Assembly (NCBI GenBank): GCA_964036275.1
Contig: OZ038439.1
Location: forward strand, 10,062,904 to 10,126,903
Source: Litoditis marina
Lineage: Eukaryota; Nematoda; Chromadorea; Rhabditida; Rhabditidae
DNA: 64,000 nucleotides
Direction of reading: 5' to 3'
The notes beneath the pieces are model-generated. The model saw nothing but the letters and a program-made list of their open reading frames with translations. It was not told where the DNA came from and did no database searches. Shown piece by piece: positions 48,776 through 59,719 of this stretch; the stretch's first letter is position 1, and every line of letters starts with the position of its first letter. The position numbers and the translations under genes are program-made.

Positions 48776-51700
48776 ATGGCAGATTTACAACACTTCATTC
48801 AAGGCACAACGTTTTTGAAAATTGGAAACGCACAGGTATGGAGATTACTGTTTCGATAGAAAAAGGGACCACTTGTTCTAATGTAGTTGTACTTTGCTTC
48901 AGTTGAAAGGTCATTTGACACACACACGTGACTAATCCAAACTTACAAAAAAAACAATAAAAGTTTTCACCTGTTGATAGTAACCAAAACAGAAGCCAGT
49001 GCGGAATTAATTTTGGTATTCAATATAGTGAATTAAACATTTATGTAATCATTAATTCATGTTATTGTTTTGAATACGAGTTTTAGGAACAAAAGTTGAA
49101 GATCACCTCGTCGAGAGTTCACTTGCGAGTGGATCCAAAGACGCATATTCTATACTGGTTGCACGACATTACGATACACACACGGTTAGATGTCAGTTTT
49201 TGTTCCATAATTTTTTATGATAGTATCGATTTTGTGTATGATATTTAGCTCTTCATCTAATTGTGCATGATAGTATACAATACGATACAAACTTTTTTCT
49301 CCCGTATCACTGAATGCTGTGTAAAGGTGTTGTAGGAGTGGGTGACGATTAAGCTCAAATGAACTAAGCTACAACTTATAACTCAAGTTCAAACATCAAC
49401 AGAGAGTTCAAAGTATCAAAGTTAATAGTTTACATGGATAAACTCTGTTTTTGGAGAAAAACCACTCATACAGTTCGTAATAGGAGATATCCGCTCAAAG
49501 TGTTCGAGCTTCATCGTCACCCACTCGTTGTCGGCGTCAATATTATATAATAACTTATATATTATATTATGAAAATATCATATATTATAACACAATACAA
49601 ACTTTATTTTTCTCCCCTATCACTGAGTGTTGTGTGAAGGTGTTGTTGGCGTCAAAAGGACAGTGGTAGTTGGAGGAAAAGAGTCTTCTAGGAAGACAAC
49701 GACTATCCTCCAACAGGCTGTCTGCGCGACAACACCTTCCCGTATCTATCTTGTTAGTGTACTGATTGTTGATTTGAAATAATGCATTTTCATATGATAT
49801 AAGCTTATTAGCGAGGAAGATCGAAGACAGATAAGAACCGCGAGGAGCTAAAAGGAAACTATACACATAACCGTAAAATTGTTTCTTTTATGTCGAGTGA
49901 AATCAATGTTGCAAATAGACTATGACAAAAGTGTTTTTTTAGAATGCTAGGATCGAGAGTTTCCTGTATTTCCAAGACATTGTTGATGTGAGGATGGGAA
50001 AGGAGGCGCAGAAGCACTTGGTGGGTTGCTTTCACCCAACTTGATGTGATTCTTCAACTTTGATGAACGAAAAATACTTAATATGAAAATGCTAAGATCA
50101 CCCAAACAGGAACTGTTTAACCAATGTACATCACAGAAATATTTTAACACTTTACAAAACAAGCTTTACATCCATTCTGTGTGTTTCGCCCAAATTCCCA
50201 TGTGTCTGTAGTTTGATACATTAGTTCATGTCATTGGTTTTCGGTCGAGGTTCGTGAGTGAAGTCGAAATCAAACTACAAAGTTCATTCGGGTTTCCTAA
50301 ATACAAAGTTACTGGTCGTTCCAGAAAAGGAGTGACCGTCTGGATGTGGCTCCAGATTCCGTGATGACCGTCGTCAGCAACGTCGATTTTACTCATCCAC
50401 AATACACGACGTTCATTTGTCTGGGCAAAAATACGGTGAGCAAAGCACAGATTTTCTTGTTTTTTTCTATACATCTCGCAACAAGGAAGAAAAACTCAAA
50501 TGATGAAATAATTATATTATCTCACATCACAACTTTTCTACACAAATGAACACGACCCATGTACATAAACGCAACTTTATGATCTGAACTACTCTAATAA
50601 GTTGTTACCAAGGCACAAATGCTTGCAACTCCGCTGAAAAGCTATGACGCTTTCTTTTTTTCCTATTTTCTTGCAAAATAAGTGAATTTCAAATCTAAAC
50701 CTTCACTTTCGAAATACTTTCTTTTGCAGGACGAAATCTCACGTTGGTCTTCCTTCATTTTCGGTAAGGCACTCCAAATTCGTAGATCACAGCACGGATT
50801 TCTTTACCATCTCGAGAAACTTTTGGCCCCACTCATCTATTTGAGTGAAATTCGACAGCAGCCGGGAACACACAGACAAGTTGGGGTTCAGGAGTGAGTT
50901 TATCTAAACATTTTGATTTGTTAATGAAACCATTACGCTGAAAATTCAAAATAGATTTGGCTAAAACAGCTTAATACGTTCGAAAATACTCAGTAATTTA
51001 CTCTTAGAAACTTGAACAAAGTCTTTTAGACTAGCATCCACATTTCTGCCCACCAAACATAGTGTCGATCATCAGAAATTGGTTCTCATGCTGGCCAAGA
51101 TCAACAAGGTTAGTAAATAAAATGAAGCGAAAACATTCAGGAATCAGTGTTGTTCACTCTAATTTTCGTTGAATAACTTTTTCTATTAAGTTTAAATAAG
51201 GTATTCTCATTGAATCTGAACCTAGTTCCAAATTCACACATTTTGCTTTGTCTTAGAACAAATGTGAACTACTTTTACAGAGCAATTTCATTCCAATCGA
51301 AAGATTGACAAATGCGTCTACTTTGATGGACATAATTCTCAGAAGTTCCATGGGTGAAAATGCAAACTGCTTGAGAAAGATTTTCATCGAAATGTAAGTT
51401 GAAAACGTATACACTTTGATTATATAAAAAGATAGTTTGAATTATCATGAAGTGTTCTCCAAACATATTTAGGTTGGAAACATATTCCGTCTCTCGGAAA
51501 TATATAACCTTTTTTCTTCCTACATGAACTTGGTATACAAAGTTGGTTACGATTCAAGTTAGAGAGTTTTTGTAGTTTGTTTCCTAGTTTTTCACGTTTT
51601 TCACCATTCTCGTTGAACGCTGTGGGAGATACAAAAGTTACAACAGATGATGTTGCTGCGAGACATCGAATTTCTCAATATCGTTACCTGTTCAAAAACC

Positions 51701-54700
51701 TACCTTGAAGCATACAGTTACAGTAGTAGCGTACTTATATGTAAATGTTGTTCTCTAAGTTTTTTGTAACAAAATAACCTTTTTCAGTTCCGACAACTCC
51801 CGAACCGTTCCGCGTTCTGTTTTTCTTCGTTTTCTGCACTCGATGCAACGAGATCCGCGCAAGAACGAACTGCGACATCCACCGATGTCACCAGCTAATC
51901 TGAACAGGGTATTGGCCAAGTTGGGATACGATTCAGGTTGGATTTCATTTAGTATTTTCAAAACATATAGTCTTTTTCATGCCTCTTGGTTTCCCAAGTT
52001 GGGATACGACTCAGGTAATAGAACAAGGCCATCATAACATCAGAAATATATAGTCTCTTTCATTCTTTGTTACATGTACTTCGATACAAAGTTGCTTCTG
52101 CAAAGTTGGGATACGATTCAGGTTAATTGTCGTTCGTAGTTTGAACAGTCTTTCAGTATTTTTTTAGTATTTCAAAAATATATAGTATTTTCCATTCCTA
52201 CATTCTCATGGTGCACATCTCAAGTGTCCAGTGCATGTTTGTGTGTGAATCTTGGTACAAATGTTGGATAAAATTTTGATTCAAAAAAGTCGAAAAAGTC
52301 AGTTTGATTATCCGTTGTAATCCAGACGTATTATATAGGAGCCGCTTTTTGTTTTCAGATGAGGCCATCACCTTCAAAGTCTTCGTGCATTTTCTTTGGA
52401 GTGATTTCAACGCCGACACGAGTACCAATCAATACGCATTGAATGAACCGTCAATGACAAATCCGATCACGCACTACCACATCAACTCATCCCACAACAC
52501 GTACTGTACCGGTGGGTTATAGTACCTGTAGTCCACCGAATACTTCACGTTAAACGTGAACATTCGAATGTGTGAACTGTAAATGAACGCTACTGCTCGT
52601 GAAACCCTGAAGAGTTATATAACTTCTTACGATATCTCACTCGAAAATCAAATCTAAAGAAAATTCGTTCGAGGTTCAGGCGAAAAAACTGAAGTGTACC
52701 GTTTGAACGAATTAGTACGAACTGTCTGAAAACAATTATATGCGTGAAATTTACAGGCCTCCAACTGAAGAGTGCCACTCTGCTGACTGCTAACTCCCCG
52801 CATACCAGTGCCAGAGCAGATGTAGAGATATATCGACAGGTGCGCGAGGTTACAAAAAGTGTAATAAACCATTCATAAAATCTATCAACCGAGCGCGAAA
52901 ACAGTTAGTTACATATTGGTGATTCTTTAATTATTGTAGAACCTAAAATAGTTAAAACTTGACATAAACCACTTGTTCAATCGCGAAGGAAAAATACCTG
53001 CTCTTTTCAATCCAAAAAGTATATATAATCAATAAAGAAGCAGTATTTTACTGAGATTGTTCAGATTCTTCTATCCGGCTGTCGTTGTATCGAATTGGAT
53101 GTTTGGGACGGGGTGGACGAGCCAATGATCACCCACGGACCGACGCACTTCATGAGGATGAACGAAGTCAGACTCAAAGTAGGTGTGCTATTCCAACGCA
53201 TAGAAAGCTACAAGTGGACATACTAGGATTGTTAATTCCAAACTCGATTTCAAACAAACTTAAATCCAACTTGAAGTTTCGACTTCGATTTTGATTTTTT
53301 AAAGTTGATTAACACACCTCGAACCCTTCAACTTCAGAGCACACTATAGTAGAACGATAGTTTTGGGAGTTTGATCCAAATTTCACGACTCCACAATTCC
53401 AGGATGTGTGTCGTGCCATCGACGAAACTGCCTTCAAAACCTCTCCCTTCCCTGTCATTCTCTCCATTGAAAATCACCTGAAACTATCGCAACAGAAGAA
53501 AATGGTCGAGATATTTCGATCCGTTTTCAAAGAAAAACTACTCACGGAACCTCTGGATACACACCCGGTATGTTTCAAGTTCAACAACTATGAAATAACG
53601 TGTAATAAGATTTTCTAACGTTATTTTCAGTTGATACATGGTAATCATATAAAAGTGGCCAAAACTTTTATTTCTGATAGAGCCCATTCACAACTCAAAA
53701 CAGCAGTTATGTTTACAGGTATGGAAACGAATATGTTATAACAATTGTAGATAGTAATTCACAGATCAAAGATTAAAAAGGTATTCTTATTTTTGCAGTT
53801 GGCCGAAGGTGTGGAACCCCCCTCCCCCATGGATCTGAAGTTCAAGATCCTCATAAAAGCCAAGAAGGCTAAATCATTATTGATTAGTCGGAACGACAGC
53901 AGCGACAGTATTTTGAGTGAGTTCATAGGATTATATTTGTGATAACTAGGATGTACAGTGTTTGCAGCACTGGCCGCGCGTGTTGGAAGTTGGGTGCTTT
54001 TTGTTTGGTCGAATATCGTGAATAACAACGTGTATTGAGATAAAACTACAACGAAAATCAGATAACTGTCTACAACGGTTTTTTCGGGTGAAGATTTTAG
54101 TTTTGGACATCAAAGCATGAATCGTTGAAATATCATATTGTAGGAATTAGTTGAAGGAGAACACTGGAAAATTCGGTAAACATGATTATTTTCCCATTCA
54201 CGATAATAAGACGATTTCACGAAGTTTGATTGTTGTAGAATGAAACTTGAAACACTCACTTCCAGACTGGAGTACTTTTTAATACGATAAAGTACGATAA
54301 AGTGAACTACAAAGGTAATCGACGTCGTATATAGTGCGTGCCAAATTCCTAAAAATATCCGCCTCTCGCAAGACTCGCACCAGACCCAAAAGATTGGGAG
54401 GTGCGGACGCTAACCACTGTACCAACTAGGCTTTTAGTAATGGTAGTGACGATTTGTTTATGTGTATTCACACAGCAACATTGAGATATACAGTATACCC
54501 CTCTTTTCCCATATTCGCTGTATAGAAGAAAGTTGACTATCTGAACATAATCGAATATCTGCGTTATCTACTGTTAGTCAATTACAAAATCACGTGAAAC
54601 ATGTTAAACACCGCGAAACTCAGGAACGTGCAATGGCAAAAGAGTTATTCAGTACTAGCATAATTGTTTTCCCAATTTCAGGTAGATCGCCTAGGAGTTA

Positions 54701-57700
54701 TGAAGGAGAGAGCCCGTTGTTACGATCCACACTCTTGGCGGAGCGCAAGGTAAACAAAATGGAAATGGGGTGAAAAATCGGGAGTACGAAAGTAACAGAC
54801 TTATCATTGCGAATTCACGCAAATGATCAACTTATGTATTTTGTTAAAATGTGCTCACTTACCCTGATTTGTACAAGGGAGAGGCGCGCGGGATGTCTCG
54901 TGTAACTGTTTATCTTACTCGGGTAGTTTGATCCTGAAAGAATCCGTCCCGCTCTAATTTTGACTTATGAGTTAACAATCTGACCTTTTGGCAAATGAAA
55001 ACCATTATCAAAAATATATACTTTTATATCTCTATCTTGCTTCGTTTGCTCAGAAAAGCGGCTTACGTAATGACACCGATAGGGAGGTCGCGTACGGGGT
55101 ATGCTCCAAATAGCCTATAGAAGTACAAAAATATTTTTAATACTTTCTCCCATACACGAAAACACAATTAGAGACTGCAAAATGAGAATAAATCTGGACG
55201 TAAAAGAACCAAGTCAATTTGCGTCACAGTGAAAATGTTCATGTCCTCTTTTTTAATGCTTTATGTTATGCAAACTTTACAAACTTTCAATATGAAAGTT
55301 TTTCATGGTGTATGCGAAGACATTGAAAAACTTTTTTGACCTTTTTTGAATTTTTCGTGAAACTCAGATTATAGCGGAACGGTTTCTTTAAAGTATGAGT
55401 ACTTTCTGTTGTCTACGATGTGTTGCAGATCAAGTTTTAACCTATATTTAAACAGTCCTCAAAAAACAACACAAACTTGTTTTTCAGTGTTCGTACGTCT
55501 CTCAGGATACGATAGAGTATGAGAACATTGATGACGAAAAGCGAAATGTGCTGGTGAGTTATTGTGTTTTTCAACAGTTTTTCTAGTTTGAATTTTACTA
55601 TGCTGTAGGATAGTATTCATCATTCTTAAAAAAAGAGTTTATGTAGAAGGTTGGAAATAGTACTGTAGAAGGCTACGTAGACAAGGTGAATAGCAGAATG
55701 CCAAGTCTATTTCATCAAGCCTTTCATAGATTTTCCTCAATAGCTATATTTTTGGTGTTTCGAAAATTGTTTGTCTAACTTTAACCATACAAATCTGACT
55801 GAGTAAATATCAAATAATTGCCAGTGTGCTCTCGACAATTTGAAAGACGAAGTGAAAGAAACGCAGCTGAAACCCCCTCGAGAGGAAGATACTTCAGGCG
55901 ATTTATCCAATATCATCAACTATTTTGAGACCGACAAACCGCCCAAGGACTGGGGAATAGGTAAGTGCTGAGAAATTGGAGAAATTGTTCCGGTCGATTC
56001 AGAGTTTATACACAAAAACTTACTTCACTTCAAGGAGCGTTCACCTTTTCATGGAGACACTCGTACCGTTCTTCATCATTCTCTCGGTCTTAAACAAGTA
56101 ACAACCAGAACTGTAAATGGCCACTCACAGTAACCTATAGATTTTCCACTTGAATAAATCCAAATAGGATTTATTTTAAGAATATTGCCGAGAAATTCGG
56201 AATGTATTAGAGGAACTCTTATTGCGAAAACTTATTTCAATAGTAATTTCCCTCATGATCTACTAATTCGGGAAAAACTCGAGATTCAATTCACAAAAAC
56301 GCTTTCATTTCTTTCAGCCGACCAACGTTTTTTCGTGATGTGTTCTCTCAGCGAGGAGCACGTGATGCGTCTAGCCAACAACCGAACAGAAACCCGGAAA
56401 GTGGTTCGATATATTTCGAAGAAAATGACACGCGTTTACCCGTCAAATTGGAGAGTCACCTCGGATAACTATGATCCTATGGTACGTTTTCGAACTATTT
56501 TCGAAGTTATTACATCTTCTCGTTTTTCGAGTCGATTTTTTAACAACCCTAGTACAAAGTCATGTTTTGCGAGGTATAGGATTTTTAGTTAGGAAAATCA
56601 GCACCGAAGCGTTCTGTGAGAGAATGTGTGAAATATTCAACCACAAGACCCTTTCTCATTCAGTTTCTGAGTAAATCTCTTTTTTCCAGAAAGCGTGGAT
56701 CATGGGAATCCAAATGGTGGCATTGAACTTCCAGACAAACTGCCCTGAAGTCCTACTCAATCACGCGTTGTTTGAGACGAATGGCGGGTCGGGGTATGTA
56801 TCAATTGATGAAAGTATTAACAATAATAACATTATATTCACCACGTGCCGAGAGCATTCATGTCTGGAATTTTGTAATTGGTTTTGGTTAGAGTTTTGCA
56901 ACTTCAATGGTTAAACATGTCTGACTCCCAAATATAAAATGCTACTATCTCTTGCTATTAACAAAAGTAGTGAGAGTCCTACCACTTCCTCTCCTGGACC
57001 ACAAAACAATCTTCCAATTTTCAGTTATGTTCTGAAAACAAAAGTACTCCGTGATACATCATTAAACTTTGACCCCCACACGGCCAAGTTTGGAGTGCAA
57101 CAGATGATACCGGTGAAATTGCGAGTAAAGGTCAGTGTCATTTCAAATTAGTAGTGTTCAACTGCCTTCACGTGCATCTCACACACTCACGTTACGTCAG
57201 GTATGTACGTAAACGTACATCGCTGGAGTGAAATTTGAAGTGTAGTTTTAACGTTCAAGTGACGAACCAAGTTCACCCTTTTTCATTGGCTCTGTATTCA
57301 CAGTGTTGTCTCGTTGTTTTGGTCATAACTTGTGAATTTTGCCGTCCATCGTTATCGAAATACAACGAAGAGTGTTCACTGCCTACACTCCAAGTCATAT
57401 GAGTAGAACCCGGAAACAATCGAACTCTGATCAAAATCTTTGCAATAAAGTCAAACTAGATGATTTCATTTCAGGTAATCTCCGGTCATTTTCTCTCCAC
57501 CCTCTTCACGGATCAGCTGGAAGCGCTGCGCACCTATGTGACAGTGCAAATCATAGATATCGATCGACGGATAACATACAGTACCCGCGAGGAGACGGAG
57601 AGTATGATGTTCACCAAGTATTCAGAGGATAAAATGACGTTCAGCAAGGTTTGTCGTATGTTTCATTAAAAAGTTCGGGTTCTTCTGCAAACATGCGAAG

Positions 57701-59566
57701 GATGTTTAAAAACTAATAAATAATTGTTAAGGGTGCAGGTGCAGGAAGAGTGTCCCATTTTACATCTTAACGTTCTGCGTGCTAAATTTTGTTTTCAGTA
57801 CGTCTTGATTTCTATTTTCCATTACAAAACGAATTTGTTTGGTCAAATATACACTTTATTCTATAACAATAATGGTACATTCACAATGATTTTTAATGAT
57901 GAGTTCTTATATAGTGGTGGACATCGAGAAGGCGGGAGGGTACTGTATAGCTCACTTTCTGCGGAGCGTACGCAAACATTTCCTCGATTCCAAAGCTTCT
58001 CAGTTATGTGCTTTAATAGCGCAGTGGTTGGCGGCCTGCTACGAATATTTTGCTCACAGGTTCGATTCCGCCGAGCGACAGAAATTTATAAATTTGGCAC
58101 CCTCTATACATTCGATATGATTTTCAGATAATGCTCTCGGAGATGGCTTTCGTTCATTTCACTGTGTATCAGAAGACGAGTGGAGACGATTTGGCTATTG
58201 CTCACCGAATTCTCCCCTTGGACAAGTTGAATAACGGTGAGTCATACGAAGTGACCAGCTCTTCGTTGTAGTTTAATCAAAAACCCATCGTATGTCACGA
58301 ATTTCAACCGGAACCAACGGAATTGAATCACACACACAGCAGGAGAAGGCAGATTACATCGTATGGACGTGCTTTGGAGAAAAAAACCCTAATCACCCAC
58401 ATCACAAACTTGTTATATAACTATGCAGTTTATCAACTATTACTCCGAATCTTATATTGCAAATACAAAAACCGGTATAATGCGTGGAGCACAACAAAGT
58501 AACCTATCTCATGTTTCATTGTGTTCTGTTGATTTATGTTCATAGTTCATCTCTGTTCAAACTCAAATATCAACGAATTCAAATAATGTTGATTTATGCT
58601 GTTTCCAGGCTACCGTCACATAATTCTGCGATCCTCGGGAAATCGGAATCTTGGCCCCGCCGCACTTTTCGTGTACTTTGATGTCACTTACGACATGGCT
58701 AAACATCAAGCAAGTAAGGAAAACATTAGACTTTCCTAACTGTTTTATGCTGTGTAAGAGATTTCATGATTTTCGCTGTGTCGCTGTGTTTCATAAATGT
58801 GATTCAAGTAAGCTGTGTTAATAGGTGACGGTTTTCCAATACGTTCGCACAGCAGTAAACTTGCGAGTTAGTAAATTTAAGTTTTCCTAGAGTATTTTCC
58901 CGAATTTCGACAGGTTCAGACAAAGAAGGGTATAACGAAAGAATAACTTTTCAGTCTTGCGTGCTGACCTCGCCGACCCGTATGCAAATGACAAGAAGAA
59001 CGAGGCGATCGCGCGCGCGCTGGCGGACCCGTTGAACTACAAAATGCCAGCCGAACCAGAGGAAGAGGTACAAGAATCATTGTAGTTTGATCTCGATAAA
59101 CGACAAAATACACGAATTCAGACAAAAAGCCATTCAAACTACACATACGGTGGGGTGAGTCCTCATACACGGTATTGGTCTGTTCTGGAGAAGGCATTGC
59201 CATCAGATTTTGGAAAACGTATCGCTCCCATGAGATGTACGTAATCGGAGTGTTGTATTGTAAAAACCATACAACCTCGTTACAAATTTTAGAGAACAAG
59301 TCCCTTCTCTCATTCCCATCGGTTTCTGGCTATGCGGGACAGCATGAACAAGAAGTCACCAGAGAAGAGCAAGGTTACTTCTGTCAGGTAGGATTCAACA
59401 CATTTTCAGAGATTCCAAGATTGCTCTACCTTATTGAAGATGATATGGCAAAATAATTTATTTTTCAATTCTCGATTTGGTCGGAAAAAAATTTTGCTTC
59501 CAGGAACTTCTTGAGCAACTTGACCAAATGAGAAGTGAAACTCCACAAATACAGCGTATCTCATGA
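48776..59566 (+). CDS. plc-2: phosphoinositide phospholipase C, beta-like (probable plc-2)
   Basis: Twenty-six exons splice in frame to 932 aa (2799 nt): 48776-48835, 49087-49184, 49951-50020, 50325-50435, 50730-50893, 51030-51108, 51281-51393, 51788-51936, 52359-52511, 52757-52839, 53065-53178, 53403-53567, 53799-53916, 54682-54749, 55488-55553, 55825-55960, 56318-56481, 56690-56793, 57025-57130, 57475-57648, 58128-58236, 58609-58713, 58955-59067, 59122-59154, 59293-59373, 59504-59566. Order: PH-like (about 1-130), EF-hand region, X box (about 319-450), acidic linker, Y box (about 565-690, [17 protein letters not shown]), C2 (about 700-830), short tail. The enzyme cleaves PIP2 to IP3 and diacylglycerol. 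Catalytic His327 (SSHNTY) and His384 (ITHG), and Ca ligands Asn328, Glu370, Asp372 and Glu421 are present. Between His327 and Glu370 there are about 13 extra residues compared with PLC-delta1. The long Gq-binding coiled coil of PLC-beta is absent. The symbol rests on resemblance to the divergent nematode beta-like PLC and on excluding egl-8, plc-1, -3 and -4 types. Confidence 0.85.
49333..49530. repeat. inverted repeat in PLC intron 2
   Basis: GAGTGGGTGACGATTAAGCT near 49336 recurs inverted (GAGCTTCATCGTCACCCACT) near 49505. Just outside, TATCACTGA.TG.TGTG.AAGGTGTTG occurs near 49307 and again near 49618. Confidence 0.7.
51916..52124 (+). repeat. exon-8 end and 5' splice site triplicated in PLC intron
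   Basis: AAGTTGGGATACGATTCAGG, which ends exon 8 and includes its donor, recurs at about 51995-52017 (GATACGACTCAGGTAAT) and 52102-52122 (GATACGATTCAGGTTAA). The flanking TATAGTCTTTTTCATGCC-type sequence is also repeated. Each copy keeps a usable GT. Confidence 0.85.
54329..54525 (-). mobile_element. tRNA-like MITE, diverged copy 3
   Basis: Begins TATAGTGCGTGCCAAATTCC on the plus strand. Minus-strand TGGTACAGTGGTTAGCG matches the A-box side; the B box has decayed (TGGTGCGAGTC). The outer end TGAGATATACAGTATACC is shared with the family. In intron 13 of the PLC gene. Confidence 0.75.
54569..54660. mobile_element. CACGTGA MITE family copy, truncated
   Basis: CTACTGTTAGTCAATTAC with AAATCACGTGAAACATGTTA and CAGGAACGTGCAATGGCAAA; the right end is lost. 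It ends about 20 bp before PLC exon 14. Confidence 0.75.
54937..55391 (+). mobile_element. 460-bp TTAA-type MITE, copy 1
   Basis: Begins GAAAGAATCCGTCCCGCTCT and ends CGGAACGGTTTCTTTAA. The ends are imperfect inverted repeats (TTAAAGAA.CCGT..CGCT.TAAT). About 90% identical by eye to 61944-62401. In PLC intron 14. The TTAA is kept at the right end, and the left end reads CTGAAAG. Confidence 0.85.
57910..58108 (+). mobile_element. tRNA-like MITE, copy 4, in PLC intron 20
   Basis: TATAGTGGTGGACATCGAGA ... TTTGGCACCCTCTATAC. Consensus A box TAGCGCAGTGG at 58017-58027 and perfect B box GGTTCGATTCC at 58059-58069, same strand as the PLC gene. Its end is only 19 bp from the exon 21 acceptor, so the branch region lies inside or against the element. 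Confidence 0.9.
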
Positions 59567-59711
59567 TGTATCTCTACGAGTGTTTTTCAAATGAAGTACA
59601 ATTTCTTTTACATTTATTGTTGTTCAAACGCATTGTTCGAACATGCACATTGAAAATTGAAAATTTTCGAGCGAGAAAACCAAAATATTATGATTCATTC
59701 ATATAAGTACA

Positions 59712-59719
59712 TTTATTCA
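59712..59719 (-). promoter_or_regulatory. stop codon overlapping AATAAA poly(A) signal
   Basis: The minus-strand sequence TGAATAAA joins the TGA stop (59719-59717) to an AATAAA (59717-59712) sharing one A. The 3' UTR of the TIL/proline-rich gene would then be very short. The convergent PLC stop is about 150 bp away. Confidence 0.65.

Noticed and set aside
56185..56592. 135-codon plus ORF within the PLC gene
   Set aside because: Only the part from 56318 to 56481 is a PLC exon; the extension is intron read-through.
57648..58128. a missing C2 exon in the PLC gene
   Set aside because: The protein joins directly (TFSK to IMLSEMAFV) in phase 0 and aligns with other PLC C2 domains without a gap, so no exon is needed here.
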